Translations under genes and position numbers: made by a program
From: an uncultured Bacteroidales bacterium
Lineage (GTDB): Bacteria > Bacteroidota > Bacteroidia > Bacteroidales > Paludibacteraceae
DNA: 64,000 nucleotides
Direction: 5' to 3'
NCBI GenBank assembly: GCA_900317745.1
Contig: ONHW01000003.1
Coordinates: forward strand, 186,001 to 250,000
The notes under the pieces: model-generated
What the model was told of the DNA's origin: nothing
Seen by the model: the letters and a program-made list of their open reading frames with translations, nothing else
Databases searched by the model: none
In this document: piece by piece, positions 9,304 to 17,577 of the stretch
How positions within the stretch are numbered: the stretch's first letter is position 1
Layout of the letters: each line of letters begins with the position of its first letter

Positions 9304-10365
9304 ATGGAAAGCTCCTCATCGTTCATCGTTCCGGCAGAATTCTCGTCCGAGTGGCGTGACGTTACGCTTGTGCAGCACCATAGCCACACGCTGATTTATA
9401 CCGCCACGCGTTACGGCAGGCGCTTTCTGCTCAAGACTCTATCGCCGGATGTGGCGTCGCTGACCGACTATCGTATTCAGCAGGAGCAGGAGTTCCAACT
9501 GGGCGTACAACTCGTTCATCCGAACATAGCGGCTACCTATAGCCTTGAGCAGGTTGACGGAGTAGGGCGGTGCATCGTGCAGGAGTGGATAGATGGCGTA
9601 ACGCTGGGCGAATGGGTGTCTGTAAAGCAATCGAATGCTGTTCGCGAACGGATTTTCACCCAACTGCTTGATGCGCTCGAGTACCTGCACGGCTTGCAAC
9701 TGGTGCATCACGACCTCAAACCCGACAATATTCTTATCACCCGCAACGGCGCCAATGTCAAGCTTATTGACTTCGGCTTGTCGGCTACCGATGCCACTGT
9801 CTCGCCTGTTCCCAACGACCCGCGCAGGGATATTGAGTCCTTAGGCAAACTGCTGCCGCTATTGCTGCCCAAGCGTTACCTTCGCATAGCGCGTAATTGC
9901 CGCCGAGGCACTTATCCTACTGTTGCCGCCGTACGCAGGGCGCTCAGTCGCCGCACACGAGTTGTGCAACTGCTGCCCGTTATCCTTTCCGCTCTGCTGC
10001 TCATCGCGGCTGTGGTACTGTCCTACCGCTCGTGGCACGAACGCTACGCTGAGCAGCAGCGTTACGAAGCTATGCTTGCGCAACTGGACGCCTGCCTCGC
10101 CAACGAACGTGCCGACTTGCTGATGATTGTCAACCGCCGCGACAGCTTTGACAGAACGAATCTGCACGAGATGCAGACCTATCAGTCCTGTTATGCCGAC
10201 TACAACGCCACCTTGCGCCGCTATTGGGCAGTGCGCGACTCGCTCACCAACCTCTATGATACCACCGACCCGCTCCGCGAGCAGTTCCGGCAAATCTGGC
10301 TCAACCGCGAAACAACGATGAACAACGAACTGTTGCTCATCCTTCAATCCAAACTAAGGTGGTAG
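9304..10365 (+). CDS. Membrane-anchored Ser/Thr protein kinase-like protein
   Basis: 353 residues. N-terminal kinase domain: RRFLLKTL with the putative ATP lysine near residue 43, VHHDLKPDNILI near 135 (HRD replaced by HHD, catalytic Asp kept) and DFGLS near 158. The glycine-rich loop is not recognisable and the C-lobe is short, ending in a DPRRDIESLGKLLP region. One membrane span at about 220-242, then a roughly 110-residue helical outer region with coiled-coil character (WHERYAEQQRYEAMLAQLDA). Likely phosphorylates an unknown substrate in response to an outer signal; whether it is fully active is unclear. Confidence 0.8.
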   Translation: MESSSSFIVPAEFSSEWRDVTLVQHHSHTLIYTATRYGRRFLLKTLSPDVASLTDYRIQQEQEFQLGVQLVHPNIAATYSLEQVDGVGRCIVQEWIDGVTLGEWVSVKQSNAVRERIFTQLLDALEYLHGLQLVHHDLKPDNILITRNGANVKLIDFGLSATDATVSPVPNDPRRDIESLGKLLPLLLPKRYLRIARNCRRGTYPTVAAVRRALSRRTRVVQLLPVILSALLLIAAVVLSYRSWHERYAEQQRYEAMLAQLDACLANERADLLMIVNRRDSFDRTNLHEMQTYQSCYADYNATLRRYWAVRDSLTNLYDTTDPLREQFRQIWLNRETTMNNELLLILQSKLRW

Positions 10366-10410
10366 TCGCTCTCTTCTACAAATAGTGCCTTTCTAACGAG
10401 TTTTTTGTAT

Positions 10411-10465
10411 AAAAACGTGCTGTTCCATCGAGGGATTATCGATGGAATATCGGATGATTGTCGTA
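10411..10465 (+). repeat. Dispersed phased-TCG element, copy A
   Basis: Starts AAAAACGTGCTGTTCCATCG and continues with TCG-containing units about 11 bp apart (ATCGAGGGATT, ATCGATGGAAT, ATCGGATGATTG). Three further copies lie at 12966, 40803 (minus strand) and 48708. It sits in the kinase-dnaK gap of 353 bp, which also holds TTTGGCA-type repeats (10516-10607), a sigma-54-like site and a palindrome. Confidence 0.7.
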
Positions 10466-10604
10466 CATCTATCCGTGTCGAATAGGGCTTGTAGGACTGA
10501 AATTCTCAATGTACTGACAATTTGGCAGACCGTACTCGGGCAAATACAGACGTTTGGCAGAGATTTTGGCAGCAAATGGCAGTCAGACAGCCTGTTTCAG
10601 GGTT

Positions 10605-10620
10605 TGGCACACCATTTGCA
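10605..10620 (+). promoter_or_regulatory. Sigma-54-like promoter upstream of dnaK
   Basis: TGGCAC, five bases, TTGCA: exact spacing of the -24/-12 sigma-54 consensus. A start near 10631 would give an 88-base leader to dnaK. The same area has four other TTTGGCA/ATGGCAG-like motifs upstream. No convincing TAnnTTTG promoter was seen in this gap, only CATATTTG at 10619. Known families: RpoN exists in parts of Bacteroidota; use here is inference. Confidence 0.4.
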
Positions 10621-10665
10621 CATATTTGTGTGAGTGCTGTTCAATAGGTGAGCAGACCAACAAAC

Positions 10666-10687
10666 AATCGACCAAGTTTGGTCGATT
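10666..10687 (+). promoter_or_regulatory. Perfect palindrome in the dnaK leader
   Basis: AATCGACCAA, GT, TTGGTCGATT: 10-bp arms with a 2-bp centre, ending 31 bases before the dnaK ATG. Could be an operator for a dimeric regulator or, if transcribed, a leader hairpin. It is not the CIRCE sequence. Confidence 0.6.
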
Positions 10688-10718
10688 AAAAAACAACGAA
10701 ATTTAAAAACCTAAGAAT

Positions 10719-12662
10719 ATGAGTAAGATTATTGGAATTGACCTGGGAACAACAAACTCCTGCGTCGCAGTTATGGAAGGCAATGAGCCTATTGTTATTG
10801 CTAACAGCGAAGGCAAGCGCACAACTCCTTCGGTGATCGGCTTTGTAGATGGTGGCGAGCGTAAGGTGGGTGATCCTGCCAAGCGTCAGGCTATCACAAA
10901 CCCGACGAAAACAGTATATTCAATCAAGCGTTTCATGGGCGAGACCTATGACCGCCTGTCGGGCGAGATCGCACGTGTACCGTATAAGGTAGTCAAGGGC
11001 GACAACAACACGCCGCGTGTGGATATCGACGGACGTCTGTACACCCCGCAAGAGATCTCGGCTATCATCCTTCAGAAGATGAAGAAGACCGCTGAGGATT
11101 ATCTTGGTCAGGAAGTGACCGAAGCCGTTATCACCGTACCTGCCTACTTCAACGACAGCCAGCGCCAGGCTACCAAGGAAGCCGGTGAGATTGCCGGTCT
11201 GACCGTTCGCCGTATCGTGAACGAGCCGACAGCAGCCGCCTTGGCTTACGGCCTGGACAAGTCGAACAAGGATATGAAGATCGTTGTATTCGACTGCGGT
11301 GGCGGTACACACGATGTATCCGTTCTGGAGCTCGGCGACGGCGTATTTGAGGTAAAAGCTACCGCCGGCGATACGCACCTCGGCGGTGACGACTTCGACC
11401 ACCGTATCATCGATTGGCTCGTTCAGGAGTTCAAGAACGAGAACGGCGGCGCCGACCTGAGCAAAGACCCGATGGCTATGCAACGACTCAAAGAGGCTGC
11501 CGAGAAAGCCAAGATCGAACTGTCGAACACCACGACCACCGAGATCAACCTGCCGTACATCATGCCGGTTAACGGCGTACCTGCACACCTGGTTAAGACC
11601 TTGACACGTGCTAAGTTCGAGCAGCTGATTGACGACCTTATCCAGCGTACTATCGCTCCGTGCCGTACCGCATTGCAGAACGCAGGCTTGAGCACAAGCG
11701 ATATCGACGAGATCATCCTCGTTGGTGGTTCGACACGTATCCCGGCTATCCAGGAGGCTGTGCAGAAGTTCTTCGGCAAAGCTCCGTCCAAGGGCGTTAA
11801 CCCCGATGAGGTAGTAGCCGTAGGTGCTGCCATCCAGGGTGGTGTACTCTCCGGTGATGTCAAGGATGTGCTGCTGCTCGATGTTACTCCGCTGTCACTC
11901 GGTATAGAGACCATGGGCGGTGTCATGACCAAGATGATCGAGGCTAACACCACTATCCCGACCAAGAAGACCGAGACCTTCACCACCGCGGTTGATAACC
12001 AGCCGAGTGTAGAAATCAAGGTTCTGCAAGGCGAGCGCCCGATGGCAGCCCAGAACAAGCAGATCGGTATCTTCCACCTCGACGGTATTATGCCGGCACG
12101 TCGTGGCGAACCGCAGATTGAGGTGACCTTCGATATCGACGCCAACGGCATCTTGAACGTCAGCGCCAAGGATAAGGCTACCGGCAAGGAGCAGAAGATC
12201 CGTATCGAGGCTTCCAGTGGCTTGAGCGAGGAAGAGATCAAGCGTATGAAAGCCGAGGCTGAGGCTAACGCCGAGGCTGACAAGAAAGCCAAAGAGCAGG
12301 TTGACAAACTCAACAAGGCTGACGCAACGATCTTCCAGACCGAGAAGCAACTCGCAGAGTTCGGCGACAAGATCCCTGCCGACAAGAAAGCACCTATCGA
12401 GAAAGCTCTGGCTGACCTCAAGGCTGCTTACGAGAAGAAAGATGCTGACGCATGCGAGGCAGCAGGCAATACCTTGATGACTGCTTTCCAGGCTGCCAGT
12501 GCTGAGATGTACGCTGCACAGCAGCAGGCTCAGCAAGGCGCACAAGGTGGTGCACAAGGTGGCACGTACAACGCCGGTCAGGATTTCAACGCAGGCAATG
12601 CCGGTCAGTCCGGCAACGGCGGCAAGGATGCCGAGGATGTGGACTTCGAAGAGGTGAAGTAA
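10719..12662 (+). CDS. dnaK: Chaperone protein DnaK (Hsp70)
   Basis: 647 residues, full length. ATP-dependent chaperone working with DnaJ and GrpE, neither of which is in the window. N-terminal [49 protein letters not shown] (Cys/His where many DnaKs have LGGGTFD), [10 protein letters not shown], the substrate domain from about residue 390, and a helical lid. The C-terminus has a Gln/Gly-rich linker ([12 protein letters not shown]) and ends [11 protein letters not shown], the bacterial-type acidic tail. Stands alone as a unit; the preceding 350 bp hold unusual regulatory-looking sequence. Confidence 0.97.
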   Translation: MSKIIGIDLGTTNSCVAVMEGNEPIVIANSEGKRTTPSVIGFVDGGERKVGDPAKRQAITNPTKTVYSIKRFMGETYDRLSGEIARVPYKVVKGDNNTPRVDIDGRLYTPQEISAIILQKMKKTAEDYLGQEVTEAVITVPAYFNDSQRQATKEAGEIAGLTVRRIVNEPTAAALAYGLDKSNKDMKIVVFDCGGGTHDVSVLELGDGVFEVKATAGDTHLGGDDFDHRIIDWLVQEFKNENGGADLSKDPMAMQRLKEAAEKAKIELSNTTTTEINLPYIMPVNGVPAHLVKTLTRAKFEQLIDDLIQRTIAPCRTALQNAGLSTSDIDEIILVGGSTRIPAIQEAVQKFFGKAPSKGVNPDEVVAVGAAIQGGVLSGDVKDVLLLDVTPLSLGIETMGGVMTKMIEANTTIPTKKTETFTTAVDNQPSVEIKVLQGERPMAAQNKQIGIFHLDGIMPARRGEPQIEVTFDIDANGILNVSAKDKATGKEQKIRIEASSGLSEEEIKRMKAEAEANAEADKKAKEQVDKLNKADATIFQTEKQLAEFGDKIPADKKAPIEKALADLKAAYEKKDADACEAAGNTLMTAFQAASAEMYAAQQQAQQGAQGGAQGGTYNAGQDFNAGNAGQSGNGGKDAEDVDFEEVK

Positions 12663-12688
12663 CCGACATGGATATATTGATTACATTT

Positions 12689-12714
12689 CAAGGCAGGGAG
12701 CAATCCTTGCCTTG
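12689..12714 (+). terminator. Terminator-like hairpin after dnaK
   Basis: CAAGGCAGG, seven-base loop, CCTTGCCTTG with one bulge, 26 bases after the stop. The T-run behind it is weak (GATTGTGTTAT). Confidence 0.55.
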
Positions 12715-12848
12715 ATTGTGTTATATACCATTAAGCGCCTCACCCTTCCACTATGCAAGCGCAGCGGTGTTCTGTTTCAGGCTGTATTCCGCCGTCCATG
12801 TCAGTTTTGTCAGTATTGTCAGTTTCTTTTTAGTGGATATTGGTGTAT

Positions 12849-12931
12849 TGAGTTGATAATTGTCGATAATTGATGACATTAATAGCCTCTCGCAAATGGT
12901 TGTTAATTGTTGATAATTGATGACTTTTACT
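12849..12931 (+). repeat. TTGATAATTG-type repeats downstream of dnaK
   Basis: Several copies of TTGATAATTG/TCGATAATTGATGAC and TTGTTAATTGTTGATAATTGATGAC in about 80 bp. The same motif makes up the large array at 47.5-48.35 kb. Nothing coding is seen in 12715-13040. Confidence 0.6.
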
Positions 12932-12965
12932 CGTCTCGCGCGGATGTGAGGGCGCGTTCATAGCC

Positions 12966-13035
12966 AAATCGTGCTGTTCGATCGAGCCGTTGTCGAGCTA
13001 TTGTCGATCCGTTTAGCCTCCGTTATCGGGAGAAT
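12966..13035 (+). repeat. Dispersed phased-TCG element, copy B
   Basis: AAATCGTGCTGTTCGATCG followed by AGCCGTTG-TCGAGCTATTG-TCGATCCGTTT at 11-12 bp spacing, ending with a GTTATCGGGAGAATTG region. Same head sequence as copies at 10411, 40803 (minus) and 48708. Confidence 0.7.
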
Positions 13036-13047
13036 TGTAATCGACTG

Positions 13048-13079
13048 CAAAGATACAACTTTTTTTGAAACTCTACAAT
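13048..13079 (-). promoter_or_regulatory. Minus-strand promoter facing the dnaK 3' end
   Basis: On the minus strand ATTG (13079-13076), 20 bp, TATCTTTG (13055-13048). It would transcribe leftward through 12663-13042, where no open frame is visible, so it may drive a non-coding or antisense RNA ending at the dnaK terminator. Confidence 0.5.
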
Positions 13080-13220
13080 ATGCAAATTAATGGATGGTTG
13101 CTTTGCGGCAGTCTTCCCTCCTTTATTGCCCTTTCCGTTAAATTTTGTACTTCCTCACATTTTCCCCTTCGTGCGTTTTCCCTTTTTTACATTTTCCCCT
13201 TCGGGCGTATATTTACGCCT

Positions 13221-13315
13221 GTTTGTCACTTTGTTTACATCACTTTGTTCCGTCACTTTGTTTACGCCATTTTGTTTAAGTCACTTCGTTTATTGCGCCT
13301 GCATTTGATGCAGGC
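13221..13315 (+). repeat. CACTTTGTTTA degenerate tandem repeat and hairpin
   Basis: Five degenerate units of about 14-17 bp (CACTTTGTTTACAT, CACTTTGTTCCGT, CACTTTGTTTACGC, CATTTTGTTTAAGT, CACTTCGTTTATT), then a perfect 8-bp hairpin GCCTGCAT-TTG-ATGCAGGC at 13297-13315. Open frames across it are low complexity and not supported as genes. A further direct repeat, TTTCCGTTAAA-TTTGTAC, occurs at 13134 and 13435. Confidence 0.55.
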
Positions 13316-13487
13316 ATCGGCTTTGCCGTCCTTAGTGCGTCCATTACGTTCGGATACTATCTGGACAGTGGCTCCACAAGAGCCGCCGATAATAGTGTCT
13401 ATGCCTGGCATATTTATATGTTCTCCCCTTGCTTTCCGTTAAAATTTGTACATTCTTGCTAATATTTTGTACTTTTTATTGCTTTCA

Positions 13488-13519
13488 TTTGCATAATTCA
13501 AAATATTTTCGTATCTTTG
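13488..13519 (+). promoter_or_regulatory. Strong promoter for the structured RNA candidate
   Basis: TTTG 13488-13491, 20 bp, TATCTTTG 13512-13519: full consensus. Transcription should start near 13525, six bases before the 5' arm of a long-range helix. No open frame with a ribosome site follows for over 500 bp. Confidence 0.8.
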
Positions 13520-13524
13520 CACTC

Positions 13525-13867
13525 GTATTCAGCCCACGTCGGGGATATGTCTTTCGGTTGTGGGAGGGATGCGGACATATAAAAGGCGTCTTTAGCGCTT
13601 TGTTTTGGCTAATCGGAATCTCGCAAATTCACAAATAATCCAAAACATTGCAGCACAAGATGCCCATTGGTATGTAATTAATGTACGCGCATAGTGCGCG
13701 CATTTATGCATACGGCGTGGGCTTCAGTGTTGTTGTTTGGATTAGAAGGCAATGCGAGAGCCTCGATTAGCGGAACAGCAATAGTGCAGTCCCGCTTTTA
13801 TTTATATAAGCGGGAGAAAATCGTTCAAGCGAAGCGAGATAAGAACACTTTTAAGGATCCGCTTTTT
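13525..13867 (+). ncRNA. Candidate structured non-coding RNA
   Basis: Long-range helix: AGCCCACGTC (13531-13540) pairs with GGCGTGGGCT (13714-13723), 10 bp with one G-U, closing a 193-nt domain. Inside are ATATGTC/GACATAT, GTTTTGG/CCAAAAC and a long 3' hairpin closed by GTATG/CATAC. After it comes AGTGTTGTTGTT/AACAGCAATAGT, then three mutually exclusive segments: CCCGCTT (13793), AAGCGGG (13810) and CCGCTTTTT (13859), the last with a T-run. The promoter position, lack of an ORF and closing stem argue for an RNA gene. Candidates to test are the Bacteroidales-1 motif or a 6S-like RNA; I cannot assign a family. RNase P and tmRNA signatures are absent. Confidence 0.6.
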
Positions 13868-13925
13868 CTATGTATATACTGATTAGGCATTCAAAATCAC
13901 GGGATATATACATAGTATATATAAG
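13868..13925 (+). repeat. Spaced inverted repeat before the nuclease gene
   Basis: CTATGTATATA (13868-13878) and its exact complement TATATACATAG (13915-13925), 36 bp apart. May be a boundary or regulatory structure of the AT-rich nuclease insertion. The remaining sequence to 14060 shows no promoter I would trust. Confidence 0.4.
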
Positions 13926-14060
13926 GTGCAGTGGGATGCGATAAGCCCCCGATAATGCATCGAAACAAGGTCGAAAGACGCATATAGTAGATATAGAAAA
14001 CTAAAATATAACGGAGAATGCCGAAAATCCCATAAAGAGTAGGCGAAAAAGAATACTATC

Positions 14061-14921
14061 ATGGATATTACTGAACACATGGCAAAATTACTAAAGAAAT
14101 GCCAGAACAAGAAATGGGAACTCTATGTCATTTCACGATTATGGTACGAACTGAAAGACGAGAGGGTGGTTTTCACGAATCAGCAAGTTATTTATGCTGC
14201 CGATGGGAAACGATATTATGCAGATTTATATCTGCCACAATTAAATTTAGTAATTGAAATTGATGAAGAATATCATAAAAAACAAGAAGTTAAGGATAAA
14301 AATAGAGAATTATATATTCATTATGCCATAGGGGCGACGGTTAAGCATATTGATTGTGGCGATAAGAGTTCATCACAATCAGTTGATGAGCAAATAGAGA
14401 AAATGGCAAAATTTATAAAAGAAAGGATAGCAATGCTAGAGCGACTCGATTCTTTCAAAGTTAGAGATTTTGATGAAGAGTTATCAGCAGATTTTCATAT
14501 TAACAAAGAGTATTTGTCTGTCCTTGATAATGATGCTGTGTCTAATACGACTGAAGCATTTAAATTATTTCACTTGAAGAGTCTTCAATGTAGTTGCCAG
14601 AAAATTCCCTATTTAGAGAATCTTGCAGTATGGTGCCCAATAGAACAAGGAAAAGAATGGAGAAACAAATTAGAGCAATGTGGCACAATTTTGACAGAGC
14701 AGTATGTGGGTGAAAAAGAAGGTGCAAAGGAGTCACTTCCTCCTGATAATCCTAAAGAAAAACGAATAGTGTTTCTTAAAGGCAAAGACTCATACGGCCG
14801 TGATGCAGCGCGTTTTGCTGGCGTTTTTAAGTACCGAACGACAACAAGTGGAAAATCTGAGTGGTATAGGGTATCATATTTCTGCGACTTAAGAAATTTG
14901 TTTCAATATTCAAATATTTAG
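14061..14921 (+). CDS. PvuRts1I-like modification-dependent restriction endonuclease
   Basis: 286 residues. N-terminal Vsr/PD-(D/E)XK-like nuclease: KKWELYVISRLWYELKDE, then RYYADLYLPQLNLVIEIDE and an EYH, the arrangement of acidic and histidine residues I know from the PvuRts1I/AbaSI family. The last 60 residues (LKGKDSYGRDAARFAGVF, then WYRVSY) resemble the end of an SRA-like base-flipping domain. Family members cut DNA carrying 5-hydroxymethylcytosine or its glucosylated form, a defence against T4-like phages. No methylase accompanies it, as expected for a type IV system. Base composition is clearly more AT-rich than flanking genes, so it was probably acquired. Six bases separate it from the next start. 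Confidence 0.7.
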   Translation: MDITEHMAKLLKKCQNKKWELYVISRLWYELKDERVVFTNQQVIYAADGKRYYADLYLPQLNLVIEIDEEYHKKQEVKDKNRELYIHYAIGATVKHIDCGDKSSSQSVDEQIEKMAKFIKERIAMLERLDSFKVRDFDEELSADFHINKEYLSVLDNDAVSNTTEAFKLFHLKSLQCSCQKIPYLENLAVWCPIEQGKEWRNKLEQCGTILTEQYVGEKEGAKESLPPDNPKEKRIVFLKGKDSYGRDAARFAGVFKYRTTTSGKSEWYRVSYFCDLRNLFQYSNI

Positions 14922-14927
14922 TGCATT

Positions 14928-17414
14928 ATGAAAACAAAACTTTTCACCCTATTGCTCGCTGTAGCAGCAAGCGTAGGAACCATGTTCGCCGAAAAAGTTC
15001 AGATTGGCGACCTGTATTACAACCTCAACGCGACAGACAAAACCGCTGAGGTGACTTCGCAAAATAGCAGTTATCCATATTGGTCAACAACTATTACAAC
15101 AGCCAATATCCCTGCATCTGTAACGTATAGCGGCACAACCTATAGTGTCACAAGCATTGGAAATTATGCTTTCTATAATTGCAGCAGTTTGACCTCTGTG
15201 ACGATTGGCAATAGCGTCACAAGCATTGGAGATTGGGCTTTCCGTGGTTGCAGCAGTTTGACCTCAGTGACGATTCCCAATAGTGTCACAAGCATTGAAA
15301 TGGCTGCTTTCTATGGTTGTAGCGGTTTGACCTCTGTGACGATTCCCAATAGCGTCACAAGCATTGGAGATGGTGCTTTCTATGATTGCAGCAGTTTGAC
15401 CTCTGTGACGATACCCAACAGCGTCACAAGCATTGGATGGGGAGCTTTCTCTGGTTGCAGCGGTTTGACCTCTGTGACTATTCCCAATAGCGTCACAAGC
15501 ATTGGACGTGATGCTTTCTATGGTTGCAGCAGTTTGCCTGTAGTAGATAATTTGCGTTACGCTGATACCTATTTAGTTGAGGCTGTTGACAAAACGCTTT
15601 CTTCCTACACAATAAAAAATGGAACAAAATGGATTGGATATATGGCTTTCTCTGGTTGCAGCGGTTTGACCTCTGTGACGATAGGCAATAGCGTCACAAG
15701 CATTGGAGATTATGCTTTCTTTTCTTGCAGCAGTTTGACCTCTGTGACGATTGGCAATAGCGTCACAAGCATTGGAGAGGCGGTTTTTCAGGATTGCAGC
15801 AGTTTGACTTCAATTTATGTGCCGTGCGGAGAAATGGAGCGATTTAAACAACTGCTGAATAATGATAGTAGAGTAAAATATGCGCCCGTACCATATTCAA
15901 TTACAATAAATGCAGAAAACGGAAGTGTCTCCTATCCGCAAACTATGTGTGATGATATGTCGTTGAATGCAACTCCCGATTATGGCTATAACTTCGTTAA
16001 ATGGAGCGATGGGAATACCGATAATCCGCGAACAATAGAATTGACGCAAGATATTACCCTCACCGCTGAGTTCGCGAAGAACACCTACACCATATCAACG
16101 GAATCTTCTAATCCCGAATGGGGCACAACAGCCGGAGGATCCGCGTTGTATCTGGATGAAGTAGAAATTTCCGCAACTCCGAATTATGGCTATCATTTTG
16201 TACGCTGGAACGATAACAACACTTCAAATCCACGGATAATCACTTTAACACAAGATACAGCCTTTACGGCAATGTTCGCCAAAAATATATACTCCATCAC
16301 CAAGAATGCAGCCCACGGTACAATTTCCGGAAACAGTTCTGCGGAGTATTTGGATTATGTTACATTGACCGCTACGCCTGATTACGGTTATCACTTCACC
16401 CAATGGTCGGACGGTTTGAAAGACAACCCGCGCATCGCACAGATAACCCAAGACACCACCTTTACAGCAGAGTTTGCCTATGACCGCGTTGGAACGTGTG
16501 GAAAAGACATGGCGTTGGTATGGTCTTATGACCCGGCGAACAAAGTACTGACCATCGGCAATGCCGGAGAGTTTACCGAAAACATGCAGTTTGGCGCAGA
16601 AGCACCTGCTGAAATGGAAGAACTCGTTATCGGTAATAATGTTACCGCCATCGGTGAAAATGCTTTTGCCGGTATAAGCACGCTGAAGAAAGTCACCATC
16701 GGCGAGTCTGTGAAAACCATTTATGACAACGCTTTCTATAACTGCGTGAACCTCGAGACGATCTTCAACTACCGCCCGACACCGACGAATGCCTACAGCA
16801 CGGCTTTTGACGGCGTAGATAAGTTTGAATGCATTTTGTACGTTCTGCCGAACTCGATAGACATGTACAAGAATGCCTCTGTTTGGCGTGACTTCTATTA
16901 CACCTATGTTATCGGAGCAGAAGAAGCAACCGTGACCACCAACGATGTAAAGGTAGAACCTCAGGACAATGCCGCTACGCTCACTTGGCCGACAAGTAAC
17001 AATGCCGTTTCTTACACTATCGAGATAACAAAAGATGGCGTTGTGTTCTGCCGCCTTACGTTCAATGCCAACGGCCAACTGACAGGTATTGCGTTTGCGC
17101 CCGGTCGCGACGGACAATCGATGGCACCGGCTGCCGTAATGACCGCCAATGGCTTGCAGTTCACCGTAACCGGTCTGAACAGCAACACGCAATATGGCTA
17201 TAGCTTAACGGCCAAAGATGCCAATGAGCAACCGATTGCAACCTATTCCGGCAGTTTCACTACGACAAGCGAGGGTGTCGTCACAGGAATCGACAACACT
17301 CCCTTCCTTTCAGGGGAGGGCAGGGGAGAGGCTTCTAAGCTCCTCCGCAACGGCGAGGTGCTCATCCTCCGCGACGGCAAGACCTACACTATCCAAGGCG
17401 TAGAGGTGAAATAA
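14928..17414 (+). CDS. BspA-like leucine-rich-repeat surface protein
   Basis: 828 residues. Signal peptide (MKTKLFTLLLAVAASVGTMFA). Residues about 70-205 and 235-295 are 23-residue LRR_5 repeats of the form SVTSIGxxAFxxCSSLTSVTI, roughly nine copies. Three divergent InlB-B-type repeats follow (about 325-520, each ending TLTAEFAKN or similar, with YGYxFxxWSDG). Then one more LRR stretch (AIGENAFAGISTLKKVTIGE), a fibronectin-like region (about 660-790) and a C-terminal tail ending LRDGKTYTIQGVEVK, which resembles a sorting tail. Secreted or cell-surface adhesin-type protein. Near-identical 69-bp DNA repeats make it prone to length change. Confidence 0.88.
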   Translation: MKTKLFTLLLAVAASVGTMFAEKVQIGDLYYNLNATDKTAEVTSQNSSYPYWSTTITTANIPASVTYSGTTYSVTSIGNYAFYNCSSLTSVTIGNSVTSIGDWAFRGCSSLTSVTIPNSVTSIEMAAFYGCSGLTSVTIPNSVTSIGDGAFYDCSSLTSVTIPNSVTSIGWGAFSGCSGLTSVTIPNSVTSIGRDAFYGCSSLPVVDNLRYADTYLVEAVDKTLSSYTIKNGTKWIGYMAFSGCSGLTSVTIGNSVTSIGDYAFFSCSSLTSVTIGNSVTSIGEAVFQDCSSLTSIYVPCGEMERFKQLLNNDSRVKYAPVPYSITINAENGSVSYPQTMCDDMSLNATPDYGYNFVKWSDGNTDNPRTIELTQDITLTAEFAKNTYTISTESSNPEWGTTAGGSALYLDEVEISATPNYGYHFVRWNDNNTSNPRIITLTQDTAFTAMFAKNIYSITKNAAHGTISGNSSAEYLDYVTLTATPDYGYHFTQWSDGLKDNPRIAQITQDTTFTAEFAYDRVGTCGKDMALVWSYDPANKVLTIGNAGEFTENMQFGAEAPAEMEELVIGNNVTAIGENAFAGISTLKKVTIGESVKTIYDNAFYNCVNLETIFNYRPTPTNAYSTAFDGVDKFECILYVLPNSIDMYKNASVWRDFYYTYVIGAEEATVTTNDVKVEPQDNAATLTWPTSNNAVSYTIEITKDGVVFCRLTFNANGQLTGIAFAPGRDGQSMAPAAVMTANGLQFTVTGLNSNTQYGYSLTAKDANEQPIATYSGSFTTTSEGVVTGIDNTPFLSGEGRGEASKLLRNGEVLILRDGKTYTIQGVEVK
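15136..15810 (+). repeat. 69-bp tandem repeats coding for LRR_5 units
   Basis: Units repeat nearly verbatim at DNA level (GTCACAAGCATTGGA, then GCTTTC, then GCAGCAGTTTGACCTC) in two blocks, 15136-15535 and 15640-15810, separated by about 100 bp of non-repeat coding sequence. Confidence 0.85.
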
Positions 17415-17524
17415 GCCAGCACAAAGATATCCCGAGGGAATAGCCTCTCTTTATTGCTTACAGGCATATTCCGATTTCGGGAAAAGCACGCGAGCATCAC
17501 GGGACCATCTCCCGAGAACAAAGC

Positions 17525-17556
17525 AAGAGCGCACCAAGAAAAATCGGTGCGCTCTT
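17525..17556. terminator. Bidirectional terminator between BspA-like and O-methyltransferase genes
   Basis: AAGAGCGCACC, 10-base loop, GGTGCGCTCTT, perfect 11-bp stem between convergent genes. The stretch 17415-17524 holds nothing else recognisable. Confidence 0.75.
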
Positions 17557-17577
17557 ACTTTGTATGATAAGCGGAAA

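Noticed and set aside
13065-13442. Open frame of 125 codons (and an overlapping one of 72) after dnaK
   Set aside because: Composition is Phe/Leu-rich because of the CACTTTGTTTA repeats, no ribosome site, no promoter, and the frame ends within repeat sequence.
13429-13638. Open frame of 69 codons over the promoter at 13488
   Set aside because: It runs through the promoter and the 5' arm of the structured RNA and has no protein-like character.
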